64,000 bases of DNA. Source: Pinus tabuliformis (Eukaryota > Streptophyta > Pinopsida > Pinales > Pinaceae). Positions 1 through 10,831 of the stretch are shown here, one piece after another; within the stretch, counting starts at the first letter, position 1; each line of letters opens with the position of its first letter. Both the position numbers and the translations under genes were made by a program. The notes beneath the pieces are model-generated. The model did no database searches and had not been told where the DNA came from. It worked only from the letters and a program-made list of their open reading frames with translations. Where the stretch lies: assembly GCA_031772625.1 (NCBI GenBank), contig CM062804.1:1021619208-1021683207 (forward strand), in the 5' to 3' direction.

Positions 1-210
1 CAATTCGAACGAGCAAACATACAATTCAACTAAACACATGGTCAAAACCACTCACATATACATGCAATTCAACTAAACACACGATTTCACAATTTCAAAT
101 GAATAAACATAGATGGTACACGATTTGAATTCAAAATATCAACATAAATACATAAACATTTTCAAAATCAGAAAAATATATATAGAATTTCGAATAAGTA
201 AATTTGTATC
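1..210 (+). repeat. Left arm of a ~200-bp inverted repeat
   Basis: The reverse complement of this segment matches 6475-6705 at roughly 85% by eye. Shared blocks include GATTTTGAAAATGTTT, GTTGATATTTTGAATTCAAA, TCATTTGAAATTGTG and GTTGAATTGCATGTATATG. The arm runs into the window edge, so its true outer end is not visible. Together the arms enclose about 6.3 kb with no recognisable transposase. This is compatible with a long-TIR (Foldback- or Mutator-like) element, but could be a chance inversion of a dispersed repeat. Confidence 0.7.
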
Positions 211-911
211 CTACTATTTAACCAAGTATATATCAGAAGCTAAATTATATGTGTAGAATCTTATCTAATTATATAAATATATAAAATAATACAATATAAA
301 AAGCTTTAAAAGCCAATGAAATAGAAAAGGGCCAAAAAATAAGAAAAATTCCAATGTGAAGGGCTTGTTAATTAGAGAGATACTTAGGGCCTTTCAATGC
401 ATTGTGGAAGATTGTATAACTTGTATTTTTGTAAAAAAAATTAAATTTTTTTCAATGTAAGTGTGTTTTGGCTTAAATACAATTGGGAAAAGTGTTATAA
501 TATGAATGGATGATCATTGAATTGTAAAATGACATGCCTCAAATATAAATGTTGTAAAGTAAATGTGTCTTAAAAAATGTGTTGTGATGCATATGAGTTT
601 AAAGAAATATGGTCAATACAAACAAGAAATACTACACTACTCAATGAAGAATGGTGCCCCATCCTCCTTGAGCACTTGGAAGGAGTATTTTGAATCCCTT
701 CCATAAAAAATAACTTGATTAATAATTGTGTGCATAATTCTATTAGAATATTTGAGAAAAGAATAATATATAACTGCATCAATATTTACTTTGGGAAAAA
801 CCCTTTTCGCATGAATAGAAGGTGAGGTCGTTCCTGTAAGTAAATGTACATGCAATACCACATAAATATTAGAGAAAAATATATAATTTTGACAAGATAT
901 ATTGAAAATTG

Positions 912-1048
912 TCAATTTCTTTTTTATATAAAAATAATAATCATTCACATTGCATATATAAATAATGAAAACAAAAATGATCAATTTCTCTTTTATATAA
1001 AGGTAATAATCATTCATATTGCATATATAAATAATGAAAAAAAAAATA
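912..1048. repeat. Two-copy tandem repeat, 69-bp period
   Basis: TCAATTTCTxTTTTATATAA begins at 912 and again at 981. Each copy continues through AATAATCATTCA and TTGCATATATAAATAATGAAAA. The short reading frames here arise from the repeat and are not genes. Confidence 0.8.
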
Positions 1049-1078
1049 CCTTCCTTTCAACTTTTCCTAAACGTATAG

Positions 1079-1195
1079 GTAAAACAGTTATTTATGAGTC
1101 ATTCCTAGAAAAAAGGCTACAATAATATACACATCATAAATAAATAAACAAATATTGTTATTCATGGAATAATCCAAAAAATAATAAACATAATT

Positions 1196-1245
<50 letters not shown>

Positions 1246-1485
1246 CAATTATTTGTGAGTCATTCCTAGAAATAAACTTGCAATAATATACACATCATAA
1301 ATAAATAAACAAATATTGGTATTCATCTAATAATCCAAAAGATAATGAACATAATTTAAATAAAAATATATATGTAAAATAGTTATTTATGAGTCATTCA
1401 TGAAAACAAAATAAATAAACAAATATTCTTATTCATAAAATAACCCAAAAAATGATAAACATAATTTAAATAAAAATATATAGTA
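1079..1485. repeat. Three diverged tandem units interrupted by (AT)n
   Basis: The block AxTTATTTxTGAGTCATTC occurs near 1087, 1248 and 1384. Each occurrence is followed by AAATAAATAAACAAATATT, then TATTCAT and a CATAATTTAAAT tail. An (AT)n microsatellite at 1198-1241 separates units 1 and 2. The third unit is shortened. Confidence 0.8.
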
Positions 1486-2007
1486 TGAATTATGATTATA
1501 TGTCGTAATTACTGATATAATTAATTTAATTTTTTAAATGTATGAGAGGTTTCTCCAGCAGCTGTGTGAAAAATATAAAAGATCATATGTAGAAGGCCAT
1601 TTCAACTTATGTGGCTTAAACTATCTTTAGGAAAAAACAGTAGGAACAGTAGAATTCCCAATTGACGGGAAAGAGGTGAGCTAAGCTAAATAAAATTTGA
1701 ATAAACTAGTAACTCACAGAAGGGAGTTGAGTTTTATGTATATATATATTATTAATTTGAAAATGGATATTATATATTAATTTGAAAGTTCAATAAACCT
1801 GTCAAAACAAAGGAAGGGTAACCGCAAGATGATAGAAGCAGGAATATGGTCCCATTACTGAGTTTGAGTAGAAAATAAATTCATTGGTGGGTGGGTTTAA
1901 TTGACACATAACACAATACACAGACATGCGGGTAGTTAAGGTGAATCTGAATCCAAAGACATGCATGAGTACACACGTGGATAAAATTGGTATGGTTAAA
2001 ATTATGA
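1486..2007. other. AT-rich DNA, nothing recognised
   Basis: There is no reading frame with family features. Only AT-rich sequence with short TATATA runs is seen. Confidence 0.5.
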
Positions 2008-2380
2008 GGAGGAAACAGAGCATTAAATGTAAAACTCATTCGTATGGTGGACACATTTGAGGACGAAACAAAGCCTTAAATCCATGTCTTGCCTATTTTT
2101 TCGGGAGGAAAGATAGTGTTAAATCCATGGCTCGTGAATTTATTGAGGATAAAATAGAGCCTTAAATTAGAAATCCATTCAATTTAATAGAACTGGTATG
2201 GTGGACACATCCCACGAGGAAATAGAGCCTTAAATGAAAAATCCATTCAATTTAATAGAACTGGTATGGTGGACACATTCGAGGAGGAAACAAAGCCTTA
2301 AATCCATGCTTGATGCACTTGGCACAAGGCTAAAATTATTGAGGAAAGAAAGCATTAAATCCATGGCTAATGCACATGAC
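2008..2380. repeat. Diverged tandem repeat with a clear 68-bp duplicate
   Basis: GAGGAGGAAACxxAGCxTTAAAT-like blocks recur about every 60-70 bp. The clearest pair starts with AATCCATTCAATTTAATAG at 2172 and 2240 (period 68). It continues with AACTGGTATGGTGGACACAT and a CCTTAAAT tail. The frame at 2234-2473 is a product of the repeat. Confidence 0.75.
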
Positions 2381-3290
2381 ACAACACGTTATGCAAAAAA
2401 TGGGGAAAAAACAACCACCAAACCACAGGTTAAAGGAACAAAGAACACAAGACACAACCATGGGTTAATATAATAAAGAAGAAGAGGTGTTATACAAGAA
2501 AGTAAATTAATAAGACATAGACAGTGATGATTGAATTCCTAGGGGATAGGATAAATTGGTGAAGATAGAGCCAGAGACATGTGTACAAGGACCGATTGAA
2601 GAAAAACTATGAATTATTGAGGAGGAAGCAAAGGCTTAAATTCAATATAAAAATGGCTAAAGCACCATGTTTAAACTAATCAAAAGGAGAGATACATATA
2701 CAAATACCTGGAATTAGGATTATATTTAATTTTTTGAGCTAAATAGGCTAGGAAACCACCTATTTTCTTCTTTCATTCATTTCCTTGCCAATAATTTACA
2801 ATGCACCCAACAAAAATATAAGGTTATGAAATGGAATTAGTTCTCACACCACAGCAGAGATGAACATAATAAACACTGAAATGAAATTAAATAGAATTGA
2901 ATTTGATCCATACCATTTCTGAGAGATAATTGATCTCCATAAGCCCAAAAAACTATTAAAAAGCTCAAATTAAATCGAATGCCTAGCTCTGCCATTCCCT
3001 TCCCTTCTATTATCAGCCTCCTCCTCTCACAGAATGTCGCAGACTCAACCTAGACATCGATAGAAAACAGACCCAAAACTCAAACCACACCGACACAAGC
3101 ATACCAGACTGGATATAGACATAAAGACTTAATATAGATATATATAGGGTTCATGTTTTATTTGTTTTTTTTTTTAATTTCAATTCTCACACTTTTCTAT
3201 TTTTTGGAAACGAATGGGTTGATGCTTCTGCTTTTTTTTTAATTTCTATTCTTGTGCTTTCTATTTTTGAAAAAGATGTTAGGTAAATGA
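2381..3290. other. AT-rich DNA, nothing recognised
   Basis: There is no coding or RNA signature. Short T-rich and TATA-rich runs occur near 3130-3250. Confidence 0.45.
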
Positions 3291-3291
3291 T

Positions 3292-3640
3292 TTTATTGCC
3301 AGGACAATGGATTTTCCGTCAGGTTCATGCTTTTTCCATCCATGGTGATGCTTTTGTTGCCAGGTTCATGATTCTTCCGTCCACGCTGATGCTTTTGTTG
3401 CCATGTTCATGTTTTTTCTGTCCAGGTTGCACTGAGGCTTTTGTTACCGAGTTCATGCTTTTTCCATCTAGGTTGGGCTAATGCTTTTGCTACGAGGTTC
3501 ATTCTTTCTCCATCCACACAGATGATTTTGTTGCCACGTTCATGATTTTTCTGTCCAGGCTTTTGTTGCCATGTTCATGTTTTTTCCGTTGATGTTGAGG
3601 TGATGATTTGATTGCCAGGTTCATCCTTTTTTGTTGCGTG
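3292..3640. repeat. Imperfect minisatellite, ~41-47 bp units
   Basis: About seven or eight units are built on GATGCTTTTGTTGCC, AGGTTCATG, then TTTTTCCGTCCAGG. The start GATGCTTTTGTTGCC is seen at 3347 and recurs about every 41-47 bp. The unit is less AT-rich than its flanks. The 64-residue frame at 3287-3481 simply reads through the repeat and should not be called a gene. Confidence 0.85.
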
Positions 3641-5735
3641 GATCATTTTTTGTTTTTATTCTATCTCAATTAATGCTTTTTCCGAAGGGAAATCTCAAAT
3701 GCACAATAAGGTTTCAATTCATGTTTTTGTTTTTGTTTATTTTTTATTTACTCATATTATGATATGGATGTGCATTTTATAATTAAGTGTCTATTTATTA
3801 TTCTTTTTTCATTTTATTTGTGTTGAAAGGTTTTAAGATTCGAGAGTGTGATGGATATATTATGTTATTATTTTTTTTAATAGTTGTTATATGAAATTTA
3901 TTGGATTTTAATATAATATTTTATTTAAAATTGTAAAGCAATATGTATGTAGGGTAAGTATCTTGATAAATTTAGAAAAATGTTTTTAATAAATTTTAAA
4001 AAGGGCAAGTGGAATTGTGTGTGTGAATCTTTATAATGAGGCATGCTCTTTGGTCTTGACAGGAATATAGTAATTAGTGTATCCTATAAATGAAATGGTT
4101 GGAAAACTCAAATGAACATCAAAACACTCACCTCATGATATATTTCACATAGCCAAGCCAAAAAAATATCATGAACATCTCAAAGCTCCTAATTAAATTT
4201 GTATTTAAAACTCATAATTTATGTGTGTCTTCCATAAACCTTTTCTATTTATTATTGGAGTAGGATTCTTGTCCATTTTACTTATCTAGGAAAGAAGCTT
4301 ACTAAGTGCTTTTAGAAATGTAATCTAATATTGTTTATTAACACTAATGTAGTTGGATTTGAGATTTAATAGTGTATGAGGTACTTGGGTGGATGGGATT
4401 TTTTTAAACCAATTTGTGTAAACTGCAAGTTAGATATATATTTCTATGAATTATGGTTTAGTATTTACATTTCTCAACTATCACTACTCTTCCATTTTTA
4501 TAGGTAGCCCAGTGAAAAACATTTTTTGTTCTTAATTTCCTAACAAGATGTGCACACTCTAGAAGGCATTTTTTGGCAGGCGAGTTTTCCCTCATTTCAA
4601 TGACTACTATTCTCAATGTCCCAATTTGATATGGCTTCTTGAAACTTATGATTTTTTTCCTACCCACATTTTGATTTGATCTTAGGTGTGTGCTTAATAG
4701 TTTTCTCAAAGTATACATTTCACCATGAACATTACATGTGCTTAAGTTAAAATCCAATTTAATTAACTTGACTATGTGTTCCTATTTAATATTCATGAAA
4801 ACTATTGTTGTGCTCAATGCTTGTTCTAGAGGTTGATATTAAGGAAACGAGCTCAGTTGGTTATAGGAAGAATTTTGGTTTAGGTATATATTCTCGATCT
4901 GGTTTTGGTAATTGGTGAGGATGTCTTGTTTGTTAGTATTTTCCTCATTTTTGGGGGATTCATTTATTCAAAATGCTAGTTGTTTGAATTAAAATGAATA
5001 GCTAAGCTACATTATCAGCTTGAAGCGACATCTTTCAATAGCTAATGATTTCCCTTATAATTTATAAAAAGTCATGGTAACAAATATTCTTCCATACAAT
5101 GCTATTAGGTTGATACTATGCAAGATTGAGTCATGATAGATTACAAATAATTTCAAACCTTTACTATGTAGATAAATTACAATGTTTGGTAATTTCACAC
5201 ACGTTTCTACATAGTGTTATAAGTCAGTTCAATGTTTACGTTAATCGTTGATTACCCGCAACAAAAATTTCTATGTCATGACTACATATTTCCCTTACAT
5301 GACATAACCTGGAATTTTGTTATGTTGTCATCTTCAATAGTTAATGTGTTGCTTTGAAGCATTATGATAAAATGAGTAAATGTGTTACATTTTAGCATTA
5401 TGATAAGATTTTCTTCCTTGTTATCTCAACAACGGTTACATACATGGTATATCCTTTGGGTTTATTTATTTTAATAATTTCACCATCCAATTTGACATTG
5501 AGTTGAAGAGAATCTATTTCAATTTCTCACAATTACTTTTACTTACAAGGTATGGTAATCATACATATCTTTTTGTGGTGTCTTCACAATTAGTTGTTAG
5601 CATCTATAGATGTGTCCTTTATTTTCTTCTATTAGGTTCTTTTTTATTATTGAATGGTTTTCCTCAGTAGTCTATGCTCTTTTTTCATAACAAGAACAAA
5701 ATATTTTGTTCTAAAAATAGAAGAAATGATATTTC
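3641..5735. other. AT-rich DNA, nothing recognised
   Basis: No protein family, RNA gene or clear element is visible. A short D-arm-like string near 4850 is discussed under rejected items. Confidence 0.45.
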
Positions 5736-5739
5736 ATGC

Positions 5740-6190
5740 TTAGCTCTTCATCTATGCCTGATGGGAAATTCAAAACAAGTGAAAACTAACCAAAAAAATC
5801 AACCTTAGTATGTCTTACCTTATGGTACTTATTTTAATTTTTAGTTGTTTGAAATTGCTAGAAAAATAATAAAAAAATCACCTTAGCATGTCTTACCTTC
5901 TGGTACTTATTTTAACTTTTAGTTATTTAAAATAGCTCGAAGAGTAGGAATTTTTGATACAATATCCTTCACTTAGTTTTCATGAAAATTTTGCAATACT
6001 AGAAAGGGCTACATATGTAGCACTTTGACTATGCATGATGGAAAATTAAAAACTAAGAAAAATATATATCTGGGTATGCCTTACTTGATGGCACCAATTT
6101 TAATTTCCATTGTGTTTCAAACAGCCCCGAGGAGTACTAGATTTTAGTAAAATATCCTTGAGTTAGTCTCTGCAAACTTAATATCTTTTG
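5740..6190. repeat. Diverged tandem repeat around TATGTCTTACCT
   Basis: TAGTATGTCTTACCT (5806), TAGCATGTCTTACCT (5884) and GGGTATGCCTTACTT (6072) are each followed by a TGGxACxxATTTTAA block. CTATGCxTGATGGxAAATT also occurs twice, near 5754 and 6031. These look like old units of one repeat. Confidence 0.65.
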
Positions 6191-6474
6191 AACTTTTTTA
6201 GATTGTCACACTTTTACTTTGGGATTAAACTTCAAGCTTGGTATTCGAAATGAAGTTTATTTATAGTTCTAGGGATAGAGAAGGAAAAGGTATCTCACAC
6301 TTTTCTAAATATCTTTATTACAACTATTTTTTGACTTTATCATAGCATTTTTATCTATTTTGTTGAGGTTAAGTTTTTCTTGTATCATTAGTTGCTAAGG
6401 AGTAGATATTTGTGAAGGAATTTGGGAATTAATTTATTCACTGGAAATACTATACCTCTAAATGTAGAGAGTTG

Positions 6475-6705
6475 TAACATTATTTGAATTTGTATATATA
6501 TATATATTATATATATATATAAATATATATTTGTGATTTTGAAAATGTTTTATGCATTTATGTTGATATTTTGAATTCAAATTGTGTACCATTTTGTTTG
6601 TTCATTTGAAATTGTGTAAGCTTGTGCTTAGTTGAATTGCATGTATATGTGAGTGGCTTTGACGGTGTGTTATAGTCGAATTGTGTGTTTTCTTGTCTGA
6701 AATTT
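6475..6705 (-). repeat. Right arm of the ~200-bp inverted repeat
   Basis: This is the inverse of 1-210. It differs from the left arm by substitutions and by a local TA expansion near 6495-6525. Its outer side runs directly into the degenerate subrepeats at 6590-7580, which also hold GTTGAATTG/GTGAGTGG-like words. If the element is real, the right terminal repeat may therefore extend outward beyond what the truncated left arm can show. Confidence 0.7.
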
Positions 6706-7580
6706 CTTATATATGAGTGGTTTTGACAATGATTATTTTCTTCTATATTTGGGCACGAAATTGTATATTGTGTGTTTTCTTATTTGAACATGTATTTTGT
6801 ATGTTTATTTTATTGAACTTACATATATACGTGAATGGTTGTATGAATATTTATTTATAAATATCTGTATCTAATTTGAAATTGTAATCATTTGTTTGTT
6901 GTATTGAATTATGAATTTCAATGTGTATATATAATGTAGATTTTAATTTGCATGTTATGAGTTTACTTTTCTTTAAAGTTGCATAATCATATTTAGCATT
7001 TTTTTTTATTGACTTGAAATTGTATGTTGTGTGTTTAGTTGAATTTGTATATTGTATGTTTTTTTATTTCAACTTTTACTTTGTATATTCCTTTATTTGA
7101 AATTGGATATATACATGTGCGTGTGTGTGTGCTTATTTATGAATATTTGTATTGTAGGTGACTTGAAATTGTAATAGTGTGTTTGTTGTATTAAATTGTG
7201 ATTGCAGTTAATTTTATAGTTTTTTTTGTATTGAATGAAAATTGTATGATGTGTGTTTCGTTATTTGAATTGTATATTATCCTTTTTCCTATTTGAATTT
7301 GTATTTTGTTTTGATATTATAAATTTTAAATTGTATATTTTCTCATTTAAATTTGTATTCTAGGTGTTGTCTAAAATTTCATATACATGTCAGAACTTCT
7401 TCTTTCAAATGTTTGTATTCTGTGGGTGGCTTTCTCAATGTTGTGAATGTATGTGTTTAAATTTTATAGTCCATTACCTTCGAAATTGTATATCGTATCT
7501 TTGTTTATTTGAAATTGATTAAGTATGATTATGAAGTGTTTTGTCAATGAATGCTTGTGTTTGTTATGTTGATTTGTATT
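6590..7580. repeat. Degenerate AT-rich subrepeats rich in GAATTGTATATTGTGTG words
   Basis: Words of the type TTGAAATTGTATATTGTGTG, TTTAGTTGAATTG and ATATGxGAGTGGTTTTGA recur irregularly through about 1 kb. The first 115 bases overlap the inverted-repeat arm. Long terminal repeats made of tandem subrepeats are known for Foldback-type elements. Calling this one is inference. Confidence 0.5.
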
Positions 7581-7769
7581 AGCCATGAATTTTATTATAA
7601 ACATGAATATGTGTATTTTTTTATATTTATTAAGTCTTATCTTTTATCGTATCATATTTTTAATGTTTGTTTATTATATTGAGTTTTAATTATAATGAGA
7701 TTTGTATTTTTTCCTTTTTCTTTTTTTAACTTATTTGGTTAAGATAAATTTATATCATTTTTAAAATGT

Positions 7770-7905
7770 ATATATCGATATATATATATTATATATATAT
7801 TTATATATTTAATATATATATATATTATAGATATAGATAATATATAATATTTATATATATATATATATATATTATTATATATATATATTATATATTATAT
7901 ATAAT
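7770..7905. repeat. (TA)n-rich low-complexity tract
   Basis: The tract is almost pure alternating T and A with short interruptions, for example TATATATATTATATATATAT. It has no other feature. Confidence 0.9.
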
Positions 7906-8289
7906 GGTTAATAAGTTTAATTTGAACGTTTGAAAAAAAACATAAACATTTTGTTAACATAATATTTTAAGATAAAAAAACATAATTAGTAACTATTTTT
8001 AATAAATATCACTACCACAACAATAATAATGTGACTAATGCAAAAATTTATCATAATTTATTTTCATTAATGTTAATAAATTAATATGTTTTTAACAAAT
8101 ATCCATTAACATCATTAATCATTTAACATATTAAATCAATATAATACCTATTTTTAATAAATACTACTACCAAAACAATAATAATATGGAAATTAATGCA
8201 AAATTTTATCGTAATTTTTTTCATTAATGTTGATAGATTAATATGTTTGTGAAAAAATATCCATTAACATCATTAATAATTTAACATAT

Positions 8290-8290
<1 letters not shown>
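7906..8290. repeat. AT-rich DNA with a diverged ~180-bp duplication
   Basis: The block ending in AATAATAATxTG, then AATGCAAAATTTATC, a TTTTCATTAATGTT stretch and an AATATCCATTAACATCATTAA stretch appears near 8018-8125 and again near 8180-8285. No gene is seen. Confidence 0.6.

Positions 8291-8323
<33 letters not shown>
8291..8323. repeat. (GAT)11 microsatellite
   Basis: This is a perfect GAT trinucleotide run directly to the right of AACATATT. It ends where the LINE relic begins. Confidence 0.97.
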
Positions 8324-8325
8324 AG

Positions 8326-9080
8326 TTAATGTCCATTGGGACCAAATTGATCTATCGGACCTATAATTTTCTTAGTTTTTAATTGTCTAGATCCTCCTCT
8401 TTCTTTGTGAGATTGGTAGTGTAGCTTTCTTTTTTTCTCTACAATCTTCCAACTTCCTTTATCGTGGATCTCCTTCATCTCTCCTGGTCCTTGGGACATT
8501 GGTGTCTTAGCTTCGCGACCTATTGTGTTTGTCCTTTTGAAGATAGTTAGAGAAGAAGTTTGGTCTAGGAGATCTGCTTTGCTGTTAATGAAGATTTTTT
8601 TCTGTGTGGTATTCAATCCTCATAACTATTATGCTTGAGGGGTGATTGAGTTCACTTTTTTTTTGTTGGGCGGGGCTTTCTCCTACTTGTCTTGAGAGTT
8701 TCTTCTTTCTTGCCCGATTTCTTGTGATTTAGAGTTTTCTCTAGAGCATTCTTCTTTAATGACAGTGTAGTGTTCCTTTTGTGCTCCTTCCCACCATGTA
8801 GATTAGTGGTGGTTTTTTCTAGCTGAATTTTTCTGGGAAAATTTTGGGAAATTTTTGGCTAGATGGCCTGTCTCAAAGCACAATCGAAATCTGAAGAGGA
8901 CACTTTCATAATCGATTTCTGGTTCCACACATTGACTTTACTTGTTAGCTTTATTTCAGCTAGGAATCTGGCACTGAAGTCCATTTCCACACAAATGCAC
9001 ATCATAGGTGGTTCGAGCATATTCCTCTATTTCCTGGGCACCTGTAGTAAAATTTCCCAATTACATTTCAATGGATTTTA
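8326..9080 (-). pseudogene. Relic of plant LINE ORF1 (DUF4283-like domain plus zinc knuckle)
   Basis: Read on the minus strand, the 8890-9015 part gives PMMCICVEMDFSARFLAEIK and then KVNVWNQK. This matches the usual R-V/I-CVE-V/M-DLS...LP..I pattern of the DUF4283 region of plant non-LTR retrotransposon ORF1 proteins. A frameshift near 8897 is needed to continue into DYESVLFRFRLCFETGHLA, a zinc-knuckle-like C...C..GH segment in which the first Cys is lost. Downstream, 8326-8616 is an open frame of about 96 residues, Lys/Glu-rich with GSWKIVEKKRK, like the basic tail of such ORF1 proteins. No ORF2 (endonuclease/RT) follows on the minus strand inside the window, so the copy is truncated. The ORF1 protein of intact elements binds the element RNA. 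Here it is broken by frameshifts and stops and is not functional. Confidence 0.65.
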
Positions 9081-9183
9081 GTGAGGAGAGATTCCAAAGA
9101 TGCAAGGTATGCTTGGCAATCTCACCCAACTGCTGTTGAGGTTTTGACTACTGTTGAGGGATCAAATGATGGGTTCCATGGTT

Positions 9184-9931
9184 TCATGGATAGGCATTAA
9201 AAGATATGGTCGGATTCATTTCTTCTTTCTCGATGTGATATTTCACTTCTTGAACATTTTTCTTCTTGATATGTCGTTCTATCTTAATATTTTTAGGAGT
9301 GGTAATTCCTTCCAATGCTTTACAAGATATGGTCAGATTCATTTCTTCTTTCTCTGGGGTTGGTTCCTGGTGTATATACTCTTCTTTTGACGCTCCTTGA
9401 TCCTTTTCTTCCTCCTCTACACAACCAATGTGAAATAATTTCTTCTCACCCACACTTATGACCATTAATGTATTTGTTATCACAATTGCAACAAAGCCCT
9501 TTTTCTCTTTTTTCTTCCAATTGTTGTGGTGTGACCCTTGTAGGTTGTGGAAATCTAAGGGAAACAACACTTCCATATTTATAGTTGTGAGGGGTAGACT
9601 TTCTTGTTGCCATAATTTTTCTTTCCACTTTGTAACAAGCCCTTTTTCTCTCTTTTCTTCCAATTGTTGTGGTGTTGCTCTAAAAAGAAGGTGTTTCTCT
9701 TTGTATCCTTATAATGTGTTATCATTTATGCTATGAAAATTGACCATGTAACAAGATGTTTATGAGAACAAAGCCCTTTATACCATAAAAATGATCCAAT
9801 TCTAAATATGAAGATGTAATATATAACTTTTGTAAATAGTGGTACACCATGTAGATCAAAATATTGCTCCTTTGTAGTATCCAATTTACTGGATCCTTCC
9901 CATCAAACTTCATAATATCGCCTTTTCTTCA
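9184..9931 (-). pseudogene. Chromovirus gag/protease-linker fragment (locus 1)
   Basis: Frames on the minus strand match the gag of the better preserved copy at 33.8-35.1 kb. MKFDGKDPVNWIL begins at 9913 (compare KFDGKDLATWIL). A Lys-rich segment with PQQLEEKREKGL follows, then an acidic EEEEKDQ stretch and EEMNLTISCKALEGITTPK. The central gag region is mostly deleted, the zinc knuckle is corrupted and the protease DSG motif is absent because the fragment ends before it. Two local tandem duplications are present: PQQLEEKREKGL-coding DNA at about 9492-9535 and 9632-9676, and AAGATATGGTC-GGATTCATTTC-type DNA at about 9201 and 9328. Gag normally forms the particle around element RNA. This copy is dead. 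Confidence 0.8.
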
Positions 9932-10487
9932 TTTCAGGAATGCGATCTTGAAATGACTGTAACTATGTACTTTTAGATCTCAAAGTTCTAAAATTTACTA
10001 CTGCAGTAGCCCTCTCAGTCGCTCTTTCTAACATTGCAAGTCTGATCAACATTTAATTCTCCAAGAAAGAGTTATGCCCAATCTCCTAGGATGACCTGAT
10101 TATATAATATTTTAGTATAACGAACTTGTACGGTGTGCCATGTGTCATTATTTTGACCTTTGGATTTGAAATTATGCACAGAAAACTACAGTCCGTCCTT
10201 TTTGTAACTTCTTATGAAATTTCAATTTGTTGCTCAGAGAGTAAATTATGACGATTTTCCCAAGGTCACCTGTTTAGGATGTAATTCGGGAGTCCGCAAA
10301 AACCCTAACTTCTTAGATAAATATCTATAGATATGGTGAGACAATTCTAACATTCAGATGCGCACTTCAACAAGATTTCTTCTCAAGTGGGTTTTTCTTT
10401 TAGCTTCTGAAATGCCGTAGAAAAACAGGTATAGCAAAAAAAATACCAAAATGACCTGTTTGGAGCATCAAAACCCTAAAATCCAAT
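9932..10487 (-). mobile_element. Chromovirus 5' untranslated leader (locus 1)
   Basis: It aligns with the leaders at 28060-28675 (inverted) and 35091-35756. Shared blocks are AATGACCTGTTTGGAGCA, GAGGTCACCTGTTT-like, GTAATTxGGGAGTCxGCAAAA and GATGACCTGATTATA. It lies between the gag start and the primer-binding site, as expected. Confidence 0.8.
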
Positions 10488-10499
10488 GCTTTGATACCA
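10488..10499 (-). promoter_or_regulatory. Primer-binding site, initiator tRNA-Met type (locus 1)
   Basis: On the minus strand it reads TGGTATCAAAGC, two bases inside the LTR end. This is the usual plant LTR-retrotransposon site complementary to the 3' end of initiator tRNA-Met, where minus-strand DNA synthesis is primed. Confidence 0.85.
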
Positions 10500-10501
10500 A
10501 A

Positions 10502-10831
10502 TGTTAAGAAAACAGCCCAAAAAGAGATAGAAAGGATAGATGAATGCTTAGAAATAAGCCTCTTCGAGGGAGCAACCTCTTTACATTACACAAATGAACA
10601 ATTCTTGGATGATACAAATGACAAGACCTTCTTTCTATATATAGGACTCTAAGAGGTCATAATATAATCAGAGCTCACATAACAATAATAATGTAAGGAA
10701 CAATAATAACAATAGTCGGCTTATATGGGCACAATAATAACAATATGGGGACTACATGGGAAACAACAATATAATAAGGGGGTTGTATTAATATTAATAA
10801 CAGGTTACACTAGTAGTATAGAGACATAACA
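10502..10831 (-). mobile_element. Chromovirus 5' LTR (locus 1)
   Basis: This is a 330-bp LTR. On the minus strand it starts TGTTATGTCTCTATACTACT and ends in TTAACA. It aligns with the other four LTRs of the family in the window (11784, 30000, 30337 and 35770). It carries the shared GGAGCAACCTC / CCTCTTCGA block and a TATATATAG TATA-like sequence. At its outer end it abuts plus-strand integrase DNA directly, which is abnormal. Confidence 0.88.

Noticed and set aside
4845..4915. GAGCTCAGTTGGTTATAGG resembling a tRNA A-box, with a possible B-box ~35 bases later
   Set aside because: The B-box candidate (TTCTCGATCTGG) is poor, no acceptor stem pairs, and no A-tail or target duplication is seen. 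A single D-arm-like string is not enough for a tRNA or SINE.
8282..8330. CRISPR-like or regulatory repeat at the GAT run
   Set aside because: It is a plain trinucleotide microsatellite with no spacers.
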